A stretch of 64,000 nucleotides of DNA from Burkholderiales bacterium (GTDB lineage: Bacteria > Pseudomonadota > Gammaproteobacteria > Burkholderiales > Burkholderiaceae_C): positions 1-64,000 of the forward strand of contig QBMB01000005.1 in NCBI GenBank assembly GCA_003241965.1. The letters are read 5' to 3'. The translations under genes and the position numbers were made by a program. Within the stretch, counting starts at the first letter, position 1; each line of letters begins with the position of its first letter. Below, one piece after another: positions 19,851 to 28,636 of the stretch. Below the pieces are notes generated by a model. The model saw nothing but the letters and a program-made list of their open reading frames with translations, searched no databases and was not told the DNA's origin.

Positions 19851-20878
19851 TGCATGCACCAAAAAACCTGGGTGCGGGCACCTTGGCAGCTTCGGTGCAG
19901 CGCGCGATGGTGCGCCACGGGTCGGGCGAGGGCGAGGTCATCAACCTGCGGCGACTGACCGGCGGAGCCACCAAGCAGACCTGGGCATTCGATTGGGTCA
20001 GGGCGTCTGCACAGCAGCCGCTGATCTTTCAGCAGTTTCCCGCGCCGGTGTCGCCTGCGAAGGGCGTACCCAAACTGACGGCGTCGCAAGATGCCGCCGT
20101 CATGGTGGTGGCCAGCGCCGGCGGTGCGCCGGCACCAGTGGTACGACTTGTGCTGGAGCCTGCGGACGGTATGGGCGAAGGCTATGTGACCGAGTTCGTG
20201 GCCGGCGAAACGCTGGGCCGGCGCGTGGTGCGTGACGAAGCGTTCGCACCTGCCCGCCAGGCGATGGCAAGCCAATGCGGGGCGATCCTCGCCGCCATCC
20301 ATCGCCTGCCGACGGACTCGCTTCCCTTCCTGCAACAGCTGTCTCCGGCCGACGAGCTGAAAGTCTACGGAGACTCGTTGGCTGGCTGCGGAGTTCGGCA
20401 TCCTGCGCTGGCCTATGCGCTGCGCTGGATCGAAGAGAACCTCCCCCAGCGCTGGACTCCGGCGCTGGTGCATGCGGATTTCCGCACCGGTAATCTCATC
20501 GTGGGCCCCGATGGCGTGCGCTGCGTACTCGATTGGGAAATCGCTCGCATCGGCGACGCGATGCAAGACCTGGGTGTGTTGTGCATGCGCTCCTGGCGTT
20601 TCGGCGGATCAGGCGAGGTCGGTGGGTTTGGCGAACGCGAAGATCTCTATGCCGCTTATGAGGCGGCCTCTGGCCAGCCGGTGGATCCGCAGCGCGTGCG
20701 CTTCTGGGAAGCCTTCTCCAATCTGAAGTGGGCCATTGCCTGTGCCCGGCGTGGCGCGTCCCTGCGTGCCGACGGCCGGCAGGCCAGCGTGGAACTGAGC
20801 GCAGTCGGCCGCCGTATGGAGGAGCCCTTGTGGGACTTCCTCTCTTTGACTGGCGCCGCCCCTGGGAGCATCCGATGA
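19850..20878 (+). CDS. APH-family phosphotransferase (ACAD10/11-kinase/LvaA-like)
   Basis: LVHADFRTGNLIVGPDGVRCVLDWEIARIGDAMQDLG kinase motif. Confidence 0.85.
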   Translation: MHAPKNLGAGTLAASVQRAMVRHGSGEGEVINLRRLTGGATKQTWAFDWVRASAQQPLIFQQFPAPVSPAKGVPKLTASQDAAVMVVASAGGAPAPVVRLVLEPADGMGEGYVTEFVAGETLGRRVVRDEAFAPARQAMASQCGAILAAIHRLPTDSLPFLQQLSPADELKVYGDSLAGCGVRHPALAYALRWIEENLPQRWTPALVHADFRTGNLIVGPDGVRCVLDWEIARIGDAMQDLGVLCMRSWRFGGSGEVGGFGEREDLYAAYEAASGQPVDPQRVRFWEAFSNLKWAIACARRGASLRADGRQASVELSAVGRRMEEPLWDFLSLTGAAPGSIR

Positions 20879-21234
20879 CGACCTTCGTACCCAATGCCGA
20901 ACGGCTGTTGCAAGCGGCCGTGGATTATCTCGACGCGGAACTGCTGTCAACGCTGGAGGGTTACCACCATTTCCAGCTGCGGATCTGCGTGAACACGCTG
21001 CGCATCGTCGCACGCGAAATGGTTCAGGCGCCCGCCCTGGAGCAGCAGGAACAAGAACGCCTCCAACATTTGCTTGGCCATGCAGGCAGCGTGGCCGAGC
21101 TCAACGGAGAAATCAACGATCGCATCGCCAACGGCCAACTGCCGCTGGATGCGCTCGGATTGGCCGAGCACCTGCGGGACACCCTGCGCGGTGCGCTGGC
21201 CATCAACAACCCCACCTGGATCACCAGGCCTTGA
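20875..21234 (+). CDS. DUF6285-like small protein, translationally coupled to kinase
   Basis: RLLQAAVDYLDAELLSTLEGYHHFQLRICVNTLRIVAREM; ATGA overlap with upstream kinase. Confidence 0.7.
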   Translation: MTTFVPNAERLLQAAVDYLDAELLSTLEGYHHFQLRICVNTLRIVAREMVQAPALEQQEQERLQHLLGHAGSVAELNGEINDRIANGQLPLDALGLAEHLRDTLRGALAINNPTWITRP

Positions 21235-21263
21235 GCCACTATTTCAACAAAGGAGACATTCCC

Positions 21264-22229
21264 ATGACCATCAACCGTCGCCAGGCCCTCACAGCCAGCA
21301 TTGCATCTTTCGTCGGCATAGCGGCCACGCCCGCCCGCGCTCAGGGCTATCCCACCGGGGTCATCAAGTTCGTGATTCCGACCGCGCCGGGCGGCGGACA
21401 CGATACGATGATGCGGGTCATCGGCCAGAAACTCACCGAGAGCCTGGGCCAGCCCTGCATCATCGAATCGAAACCCGGTGCAAGCGGTGCAATCGCGGCG
21501 CAGGCGGTTGCACAGGCCGCCCCCGACGGCCTCACCTTCCTCCTCGGGTACAGCGCTCTGTTGAGCAACACGGTGCTGATGGCCAAGGCTCCCTACCGCA
21601 TGGATGAATTCGCCCCTGTGAACATGCTGGCACTCACCCCCATCGCCCTCGGGATCAGCGAGACGCTCGCTGCCTCCACGCTCAAGCACTACGTCGCCAT
21701 CGCCAAGACCCAGCCTGGCAAGCTGTCGTACGGTTCATACGGCCAAGGTTCGGGTGGCCACTTTGTCGGTGAATTGTTCAATATGGCCGCTGGCCTGGAT
21801 ATCGTTCACATACCCTACAAGGGCGAGGCGCCTGCCTTGGTGGATCTGATGTCCGGTCAGGTCCACGCAGCCTTTACTTCGATTGGTGGCGTCAAGCGGT
21901 ATCCAGGCAGGATCCGTCCCCTTGCGGTTGCCACGGCCGAACGTTCGCCCAGTTACCCCGATGTTCCGACATTCGCGGAATTGGGGTATCCGCAAGTCAA
22001 CATGCCGGGTTGGGGTGGTTTGTTCGCGCCAGCGAAAACCCCACAAAACATCATCGACAAGGTTTCTGCCGAGATGAACCGGATCGTCTTGTTGCCCGAC
22101 GTCAAAGCCAAGATGGCCGAACTCGGTTTCGACTCAGTGGGCTGGGCGCCGCCAAAGATGAACCAGTTCCTCAAGGAGCAGCTGGCCCAGACTCGCACGT
22201 TGGTCGAGTCCGGCCGAGTGAAGCTCTGA
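21264..22229 (+). CDS. Bug/TctC family periplasmic substrate-binding protein
   Basis: YPTGVIKFVIPTAPGGGHDTMMRVIGQKLTESLGQPCIIESKPGASGAIAAQAV. Confidence 0.9.
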   Translation: MTINRRQALTASIASFVGIAATPARAQGYPTGVIKFVIPTAPGGGHDTMMRVIGQKLTESLGQPCIIESKPGASGAIAAQAVAQAAPDGLTFLLGYSALLSNTVLMAKAPYRMDEFAPVNMLALTPIALGISETLAASTLKHYVAIAKTQPGKLSYGSYGQGSGGHFVGELFNMAAGLDIVHIPYKGEAPALVDLMSGQVHAAFTSIGGVKRYPGRIRPLAVATAERSPSYPDVPTFAELGYPQVNMPGWGGLFAPAKTPQNIIDKVSAEMNRIVLLPDVKAKMAELGFDSVGWAPPKMNQFLKEQLAQTRTLVESGRVKL

Positions 22230-22238
22230 GATTTGCGA

Positions 22239-22266
22239 TGCGGCAAGGCCGGCTGGCCTTGCCGCA
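22239..22266. terminator. Strong hairpin (12-bp perfect stem, 4-nt loop) between convergent operons
   Basis: TGCGGCAAGGCC-GGCT-GGCCTTGCCGCA. Confidence 0.6.
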
Positions 22267-22325
22267 TTCCTGCAAGAACCGTCATGGACCGCTTCAACGG
22301 CTGCAAGCGTGACCCCGCAGGTTGG

Positions 22326-23138
22326 CTATTTCGATCGGGGTGGCAGGCCGCGATAGGGCGGCGCCTTTTTTGCCAGCATCGCCTCGATCGCCACCCGTGG
22401 TTCCGGGGCGGAAAACGCGGCTGACTGGCTGTTTGCCTCCATGCTGAACATGGTTTGCTGATCGGAGTCGAGCGAGGCGTTGAGCGCTGTCTTGGTCAGC
22501 GCAAGTGCTGTGGGAGACGCGTGGGTAAGGCTTTCTGCGATCTGCCGCGCGCGTTCTTCCAACGCTTCGCTCTCGTGAACTTCCATCACGATGCCAAGCC
22601 GCATTGCTTCCTCGGCATCGATCTCACGGGCGGAGAACATCAATTCCTTGGCGCGCTGCAAGCCGACTGCCCTGGGCAGCAAGTACAACGCTCCGAGGTC
22701 GGGCACCAGCCCCAGCTTCAGGTGGGACATGGCAAAGCGGGCCCGTGGCGTCGCCAGCACCATGTCGGCGGTGAGGGCCATCGCGAAGCCGGCCCCCATG
22801 GCTGGCCCGTCGATTGCGGCGATCACCGGGCGGCCCAGGTTCAGCATGTCGTTGACGAGGCGAAGCCCGTTCTTCAGACGCTGCTGCCAGTAGGCGGGAC
22901 CTGCGTCCACGTTCTCGAGCAGCATGGGCAGGTTGCCGCCGGCGCAGAAAGCGCCGGGGCTGCCGGTTAGCACCAGCACGCGGATGTCGGGATCGTTGCG
23001 AACCTGTTCCAACACCGCCATCAGGTCGCCCCGGAGGTCGGCGTCGAATGGATTGTGCTTGGCGGGCCGCGACAGGCGGACCCAGCCCAACTGGTTGATC
23101 ACTTCGAAGTTGAGTGTATTCATGGAGACGGCGCTCAT
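22326..23138 (-). CDS. Enoyl-CoA hydratase/isomerase family protein
   Basis: LVLTGSPGAFCAGGNL...AIDGPAMGAGFAMALTADMVLA. Confidence 0.9.
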   Translation of the reverse strand: MSAVSMNTLNFEVINQLGWVRLSRPAKHNPFDADLRGDLMAVLEQVRNDPDIRVLVLTGSPGAFCAGGNLPMLLENVDAGPAYWQQRLKNGLRLVNDMLNLGRPVIAAIDGPAMGAGFAMALTADMVLATPRARFAMSHLKLGLVPDLGALYLLPRAVGLQRAKELMFSAREIDAEEAMRLGIVMEVHESEALEERARQIAESLTHASPTALALTKTALNASLDSDQQTMFSMEANSQSAAFSAPEPRVAIEAMLAKKAPPYRGLPPRSK

Positions 23139-23539
23139 ACCGGCGTGAACATCGGGATCATGCCTCCGCCTTCAGCTGGTTTGAAGCAGACCTTGACGCG
23201 CTGACCAATGCGCAGCGTATCCAAGTCGCAATCGACCATATTGGTCAGCATCGTGACTCCCTCATCGAGGGTGACATAGGCGATGGCGTATGGAATCGGG
23301 CCGGCCTTGCGGGTCACGCTCACGCTGTAGATGAAGCCCAGTCCCGAGAGGCTGCGCCATTCGGTTTCACCCATGCAGAAAGGGCAAAGCGGGCGGGGGT
23401 ACCAATGCGGTTTGCCGCAGGTCTTGCAGAGCCGGGTGCACAGCATGCCCTCCCGTGTCGCATTCCAGAAGTACTCGGTAGCAGCGTCCACCAGAGGAGC
23501 GGCCAAAGGCCGATCGGTAAAAGGAGTGCTCATCGTCAT
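23135..23539 (-). CDS. Zn-ribbon/OB-fold protein (DUF35 family)
   Basis: CKTCGKPHWYPRPLCPFC ribbon; start overlaps upstream thiolase stop. Confidence 0.85.
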   Translation of the reverse strand: MTMSTPFTDRPLAAPLVDAATEYFWNATREGMLCTRLCKTCGKPHWYPRPLCPFCMGETEWRSLSGLGFIYSVSVTRKAGPIPYAIAYVTLDEGVTMLTNMVDCDLDTLRIGQRVKVCFKPAEGGGMIPMFTPV

Positions 23540-24711
23540 TGCCTTTCCATGATCAGGGTGGCACTGCCGTGCCGGGAACCCAGCAATCCGCCCATGCCCT
23601 GGGCAAGCGCCAGGCTGCAGTTGGGGACCTGGACCTTCGGGTGCGCCTCGCCGCGCAGCTGGCGCACCGCTTCGATCACCTTGGTGATGCCGCCACGATT
23701 GGCCGGATGGTTGTTGCACAGGCCACCGCCGTCGGTGTTGAACGGCAGCTTGCCCACGCCCGAGATCAAGTTGCCGTCGGCGACGAACTTGCCGCCCTCG
23801 CCCTTGGCGCAGAAGCCCAGGTCTTCCAGCTGCATCAGCACGGTGATGGTGAAGCTGTCGTAGATGGACGCGTAGTCGATGTCGGCCGGCTTGACGCCGG
23901 CTTCTCCGAACGCAGCCGGACCGGTAATGGCCGCGCCCGACCAAGTCAGATCGACCGCGCCGCCGAGCTGGCCCTTGATGGTCTCGCCCGCGCCAAGGAT
24001 GGTCACAACCGGGCGATTCAGTTTGCGGGCGATCTCGGGCCGCACCATCAGCAGCGCGCCGCCGCCGTCGCTGACCACGCAGCAGTCCAGCTTGTGCAGC
24101 GGATCTGAAATGAGGGGGGAGGCCAGTACGTCTTGCACCGTGACGACTTCCCGCAGCATCGCGTTCGGGTTGTATTGCGCGTGTGTGGAGGCGGCCACCT
24201 TGATCCAGGCGAGCTGCTCGGACGTCGTGCCGAATTCGTACATGTGGCGGGCGGCGGCCAGTGCGTACATGTTCACCGTTACTGGCGCATAAGGCATCTC
24301 CCAGGGCACGTCCGGCGTGCTGCTGGTCACCAGGCGGGCGCCGACGCCGACGCCACTGGCACCCTCGGTGCGCGGTCGCCCGGCCAACGTGATCAGCGCC
24401 ACATTGCACTTGCCGGTGGCGATGGCCTGAGCCGCGTGCGCCACGTGGATCAAGTAGGCGGAGCCGCCTGTATCGGTGGTGTCCAGGTGGCGCAGTCGGG
24501 TGAGCCCGAGGTAGTCCGCCATGCTGTTGGCGCCCAGTCCCGGCGCGTCGCCGGCGCAGAAGTAGCCGTCCACATCCTGAAGGGAGAGCCCTGCATCCTC
24601 AAGTGCCCCCTTCGCGCATTCGGCGTGCAGTTGGGCCACGGTTTTGTCAGGGGCCTTGCGGGTCGGGTGTTCGAAAGCGCCTGCTATGCAGGCCTTGCCT
24701 TTGATGGTCAT
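23536..24711 (-). CDS. Thiolase-like / lipid-transfer protein
   Basis: HLDTTDTGGSAYLIHVAHAAQAIATGKCNVALI; NTDGGGLCNNHPANRGG. Confidence 0.82.
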   Translation of the reverse strand: MTIKGKACIAGAFEHPTRKAPDKTVAQLHAECAKGALEDAGLSLQDVDGYFCAGDAPGLGANSMADYLGLTRLRHLDTTDTGGSAYLIHVAHAAQAIATGKCNVALITLAGRPRTEGASGVGVGARLVTSSTPDVPWEMPYAPVTVNMYALAAARHMYEFGTTSEQLAWIKVAASTHAQYNPNAMLREVVTVQDVLASPLISDPLHKLDCCVVSDGGGALLMVRPEIARKLNRPVVTILGAGETIKGQLGGAVDLTWSGAAITGPAAFGEAGVKPADIDYASIYDSFTITVLMQLEDLGFCAKGEGGKFVADGNLISGVGKLPFNTDGGGLCNNHPANRGGITKVIEAVRQLRGEAHPKVQVPNCSLALAQGMGGLLGSRHGSATLIMERQ

Positions 24712-24753
24712 TGTTTCTGCTCCGGTTGACGGCGATGAGGCTGCAGTATATCA

Positions 24754-24766
24754 TTGGTTCAACCAT
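24754..24766. promoter_or_regulatory. Palindromic operator site 5 (TTGGTTCAACCAT)
   Basis: Between divergent thiolase-like (-) and SDR (+) operons. Confidence 0.7.
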
Positions 24767-24782
24767 ACAAAGGAAATGTGCA

Positions 24783-25556
24783 ATGGATCCCATCGTCAAT
24801 CTTCAAGGCCGAACCATCGTTGTCACCGGTGCCGGCCAAGGTATCGGCAAGGCCCTGGTCGAACTGTCGCTTGGCCTCGGCGCCAATGTGGTCGCGGTCG
24901 ATCTCAACGGAGAAACACTGGGCGCGACCCTGGCACCCCTGCCTGCCGACCGCGTGCTAGCGGTGCAGGGCAACGTGGCCGACCCCGCCGTGGCGGACCG
25001 CGCAGTCGCCGATGCAGTGACCAGGTTTGGCGCGGTCCATGGGCTTGTGAACAATGCTGGCATCGTGCGTCCAGCCATGATCGACAAGATGACAGACCAG
25101 CAGTGGAGTGACGTGATCGACGTTCACCTGAGTGGCTCGTTCTACTGGACCCGCGCCGTCGGCCGGCACATGATCGAACGCGCAAAGGGTGGCGATCGCA
25201 CGGGTGGAGCAGTCGTCAACATCTCATCCGACGCCGGCCGAAAGGGCTCCATCGGCCAGATCAACTACGCCGCTGCAAAGGCCGGCATGCTGGGCATGAC
25301 GATGACGGCGGCGCGCGAATGGGGCCGCTACAACATCCGCACGAATTCGGTGTGCTTTGGCGTCGTTGAGACGCCCATGACGGAAGTCGTGCGCGGGGAA
25401 AAATTCCGCGACAACATGCTGGCCCAGATCCCGATGGGTCGCTGGTCAACGCCCGACGAGGTGGTGAAGACGATCTGCTTCCTGCTGTCCGACGGCGCCA
25501 GTTACATCACGGGCCAGCACCTCGGTGTGAATGGCGGTTTCCACATCAGCCTCTGA
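24783..25556 (+). CDS. Short-chain dehydrogenase/reductase
   Basis: TIVVTGAGQGIGKALVELSLGLGANVVAVDL, NNAGIV, YAAAKAG. Confidence 0.92.
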   Translation: MDPIVNLQGRTIVVTGAGQGIGKALVELSLGLGANVVAVDLNGETLGATLAPLPADRVLAVQGNVADPAVADRAVADAVTRFGAVHGLVNNAGIVRPAMIDKMTDQQWSDVIDVHLSGSFYWTRAVGRHMIERAKGGDRTGGAVVNISSDAGRKGSIGQINYAAAKAGMLGMTMTAAREWGRYNIRTNSVCFGVVETPMTEVVRGEKFRDNMLAQIPMGRWSTPDEVVKTICFLLSDGASYITGQHLGVNGGFHISL

Positions 25557-25568
25557 GCGGCACCGACC

Positions 25569-26603
25569 GTGCAGCAAACCGCAGAGCTTGATCGCGCTCG
25601 TCTCGGGGACTTCATCCGCAGCCAGGTCGAGCCGTTCGAAGGTGACGTGGCGGTGCGCCACATCGAGGGGGGCCAGTCCAACCCCACCTATATCGTCGAT
25701 GCAGGCGCGCGGCGCTATGTTCTTCGGCGCAAACCCTCGGGCCAGTTGCTGCCCTCTGCCCATGCCGTGGAACGCGAGTTCCGGGTGATGCACGCGCTGG
25801 CTGGATCCGCCGTTCCTGTGCCCAGTACCTGTGCGCTGTGCGAAGACCCCGGGGTGTTGGGAACCAGCTTCTACCTGATGGATTTTGTCGAGGGAAGAAT
25901 CCTGGGTGACCAGACCCTGCCGGGGATGGTGCCCCTGGAGCGGCATGCGATGTATGTCGAGATGAACCGTGTACTTGCATGTCTGCATGGAGTCGACTAC
26001 CTCGAGCGTGGCCTGCAGGATTTCGGTCGCGAAGGCCAGTACGTGGAACGACAGGTCGAGCGATGGTCGCGCCAGTACCGCGCCTCGGAAACACATCTGA
26101 TTCCAGAGATGGATAACCTGATCGGCTGGTTGGGGGATCGGATTCCCCGTCAGCTTGGCACGAGCATCGTTCACGGCGACTACCGGCTGGACAACGTGAT
26201 CTTCCACGCCACCGAACCGCGCATCGTCGCGGTGCTGGATTGGGAGCTCGCGACGCTGGGCGATCCACTCGTGGACTTCGCTTACCACTGCATGACCTGG
26301 CACCTGGCGCTGGGGACGCACCGCACGCTGGCCGGTGCCAACCTCGCCGCTCTGGGAATTCCCGGTGAGACCGAGTACGTCGCGCTGTATTGCCAGCACA
26401 CCGGCCGGGAGGTTGACGCCGTACTCGAACACTGGCAGTTCTATCTGGCGTTCAACATGTTCCGGTTCGCCGCTATCCAGCAAGGCGTGGCGCGCCGCGC
26501 ACTGGACGGCAATGCCGCGAACAGCAAGGCGCGTGAAGTGGGCAGCCGCGTTGCGGTAACTGCCGCGGCGGGCTGGGCGATGGCATGCAGAGCCACTCAC
26601 TGA
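25569..26603 (+). CDS. APH-family phosphotransferase (ACAD10/11-kinase-like)
   Basis: IVHGDYRLDNVIFHATEPRIVAVLDWELATLGDPLVDFAYHC. Confidence 0.88.
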   Translation: MQQTAELDRARLGDFIRSQVEPFEGDVAVRHIEGGQSNPTYIVDAGARRYVLRRKPSGQLLPSAHAVEREFRVMHALAGSAVPVPSTCALCEDPGVLGTSFYLMDFVEGRILGDQTLPGMVPLERHAMYVEMNRVLACLHGVDYLERGLQDFGREGQYVERQVERWSRQYRASETHLIPEMDNLIGWLGDRIPRQLGTSIVHGDYRLDNVIFHATEPRIVAVLDWELATLGDPLVDFAYHCMTWHLALGTHRTLAGANLAALGIPGETEYVALYCQHTGREVDAVLEHWQFYLAFNMFRFAAIQQGVARRALDGNAANSKAREVGSRVAVTAAAGWAMACRATH

Positions 26604-26613
26604 GGGCTTCAAT

Positions 26614-26766
26614 TTGAACTTGGAACCCACACTCCGCGCACAGGTCTTGCAGTCGCAACAGGCAGCGTTCAGGGACGCACACATCTACCTTGCCGAACCG
26701 TGGTTCCCTGACGAAGTCCATCACAACCAGATCGCCAGGCTGGAACTGGCGCGCTGGGCCACCTGA
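26614..26766 (+). CDS. Candidate small ORF (50 aa, TTG start)
   Basis: MNLEPTLRAQVLQSQQAAFRDAHIYLAEPWFPDEVHHNQIARLELARWAT*; GAGGG ribosome-binding-like sequence upstream; below ORF-track length cut-off. Confidence 0.4.
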   Translation: MNLEPTLRAQVLQSQQAAFRDAHIYLAEPWFPDEVHHNQIARLELARWAT

Positions 26767-26777
26767 AAGGAATTTCC

Positions 26778-27821
26778 ATGTACATGCCTCCCAATACCCA
26801 GCTGCGGCTCGACCCGCGCGACGACTACACGCATCCGCCTGAACCGGTGAGCAACTACAACGAGAGCATGTACTTCAATGCTTTTGACACGCGCACCGGT
26901 ATCGGTGCCTGGATGCGCATTGGTAATCGCCCCAATGAAGGCCATGCGGAGATGACCTGCTGCGTCTATCTCCCGGACGGCCGGGTTGGCTTCATCTTCA
27001 GCCGCCCGACGATGACGGGCAACGAGGAGATGAACGCTGCGGGGATGCGCTTCGAAGTGCTGGAGCCCTTCAAGCGCCTGCGGGTCACCTTCGAAGGCGA
27101 CCTGCTGCTGATGGACGATCCGCATGCGATGGTCGACCCGAGTGCGGCGTTCAAGCGCTATCCCAAGCGGCCGGCGTCGATCGTCCTGGAGTTCGAGGGT
27201 GTCTCGCCCATGCACGGCGGCGAGATCGTCGGCATGGACGGACAGCCGATCGAACTCGACCCCGAGCACTCGGTGTACCGCGGTCACACCGAACAGAACA
27301 TGGCGGTCAACGGCCATATCACGGTGGATGGGCAGCGGCACGAACTGGACGGCGGAACCGGCTACCGCGACAAGTCCTGGGGACCGCGACACTGGCACAG
27401 CTTCTACTGGTACAAGTGGCTGCCGGTGACCTTCGACCGTGATTTCGGCATTCTGCTGTCCATCAAGGGTCGGCCCGAGGGCGGCCCGGACCGCATCAGC
27501 GGCAACGTGCTGCGCGACGGCGTCTACGAGCCCGTGATCGATGGTCGCATCGAGACCGACTACGACGCAGCGTGGTACCCCCGCGGCGTCACGGCCTGGG
27601 TTACCACAGCACGCCAGACCTATGTGCTGCGAGGTCGCATCCTGACGACAGTGCCGCTGCGCCACAAGCGCGCTGGCGTTACCGACTGGAGCACCTACAC
27701 GCGCATCACTGAAAGCATGAGTGAATACACCTGTGAAGGCCGTACCGCGCTCGGCATGACCGAATACTGCGATGTCATGAACGACGGTGTACCGATTTCG
27801 GCCGCGAAGGAGTCCGCATGA
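26778..27821 (+). CDS. DUF7064/DUF7065-like protein of unknown function
   Basis: Complete ORF, conserved-looking; MHGGEIVGMDGQPIELDPEHSVYRGHTEQNMAVNGHITVDGQ. Confidence 0.6.
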   Translation: MYMPPNTQLRLDPRDDYTHPPEPVSNYNESMYFNAFDTRTGIGAWMRIGNRPNEGHAEMTCCVYLPDGRVGFIFSRPTMTGNEEMNAAGMRFEVLEPFKRLRVTFEGDLLLMDDPHAMVDPSAAFKRYPKRPASIVLEFEGVSPMHGGEIVGMDGQPIELDPEHSVYRGHTEQNMAVNGHITVDGQRHELDGGTGYRDKSWGPRHWHSFYWYKWLPVTFDRDFGILLSIKGRPEGGPDRISGNVLRDGVYEPVIDGRIETDYDAAWYPRGVTAWVTTARQTYVLRGRILTTVPLRHKRAGVTDWSTYTRITESMSEYTCEGRTALGMTEYCDVMNDGVPISAAKESA

Positions 27822-28636
27822 CCGAGTGCGTGCTGCATGAAAGGGTTGGCGGCGTCGCGGTCGTCACACTGAACCGTCCACAGTCGAAGAACGCGCTCGA
27901 CGCGGCCACGGTCGACGCTTTGACCGGTTTGTTTCGGGGTTTCCGAGAGGACGACATCGTGCGGGCGGTGGTTCTCACAGGCGCGGGGAACGACTTCTGC
28001 GCCGGCGGCGACGTCAAGCAGATGGGGCAGGGTGGTCCGCGCACGCCGGAGCAGCGCCGCGCTGGCATGGGCCGTTACGGCGACCTGGCCAAGGCCATTG
28101 CATCGCTCGACAAGCCGGTCATCGCGGCCGTCGACGGCGTTGCCTACGGCGGCGGCCTGAGCCTTGCCTTGCTCTCGGACATCGTGCTCGTGAGCGAGCG
28201 CGCCCGCATGGCGATGGTGTTCCATCGCATTGGCCTGGTGCCCGACATCGGTTCCTGGTACACGCTTCCGCGTGTGGTGGGGCTGCAGCGGGCCAAGGAA
28301 CTGGTGTACTCGGCCCGCGAGTTCGGCGCCGTCGAGGCGCTGCAGATGGGGCTGGCCCTGGAGGTTCTGCCCAGTGCGGAGTTGCTGCCGCGTGCTATGG
28401 AAATGGCGCGCAGTTTCGAGGGCGCGCCGCCCACGGCCATGAGCCTGTCGAAGCAGGCCCTGCAGGCTTCACTTCAAAGCGACCTGAACACCATGCTGGA
28501 CATGGAAGCCACCGCGCAGGCCATTGCCGGGGGAAGCGACTATGCGCGCGAATCGGTGCGCCGATTCGCAGCCCGTGAGCCGGCCCAGTTCCGTTGGCCC
28601 GGCAGAAACACGACGACAACGGGAAACAAACAATGA
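27818..28636 (+). CDS. Enoyl-CoA hydratase/isomerase family protein
   Basis: VVLTGAGNDFCAGGDVKQM, AAVDGVAYGGGLSLALLSDIVL. Confidence 0.9.
   Translation: MTECVLHERVGGVAVVTLNRPQSKNALDAATVDALTGLFRGFREDDIVRAVVLTGAGNDFCAGGDVKQMGQGGPRTPEQRRAGMGRYGDLAKAIASLDKPVIAAVDGVAYGGGLSLALLSDIVLVSERARMAMVFHRIGLVPDIGSWYTLPRVVGLQRAKELVYSAREFGAVEALQMGLALEVLPSAELLPRAMEMARSFEGAPPTAMSLSKQALQASLQSDLNTMLDMEATAQAIAGGSDYARESVRRFAAREPAQFRWPGRNTTTTGNKQ

Noticed and set aside
23135-24409. 424-aa ORF 23135-24409 as a single protein
   Set aside because: Its N-terminal two thirds are an out-of-frame read of the thiolase-like gene 23536-24711; only the DUF35 part (23135-23539) is real.
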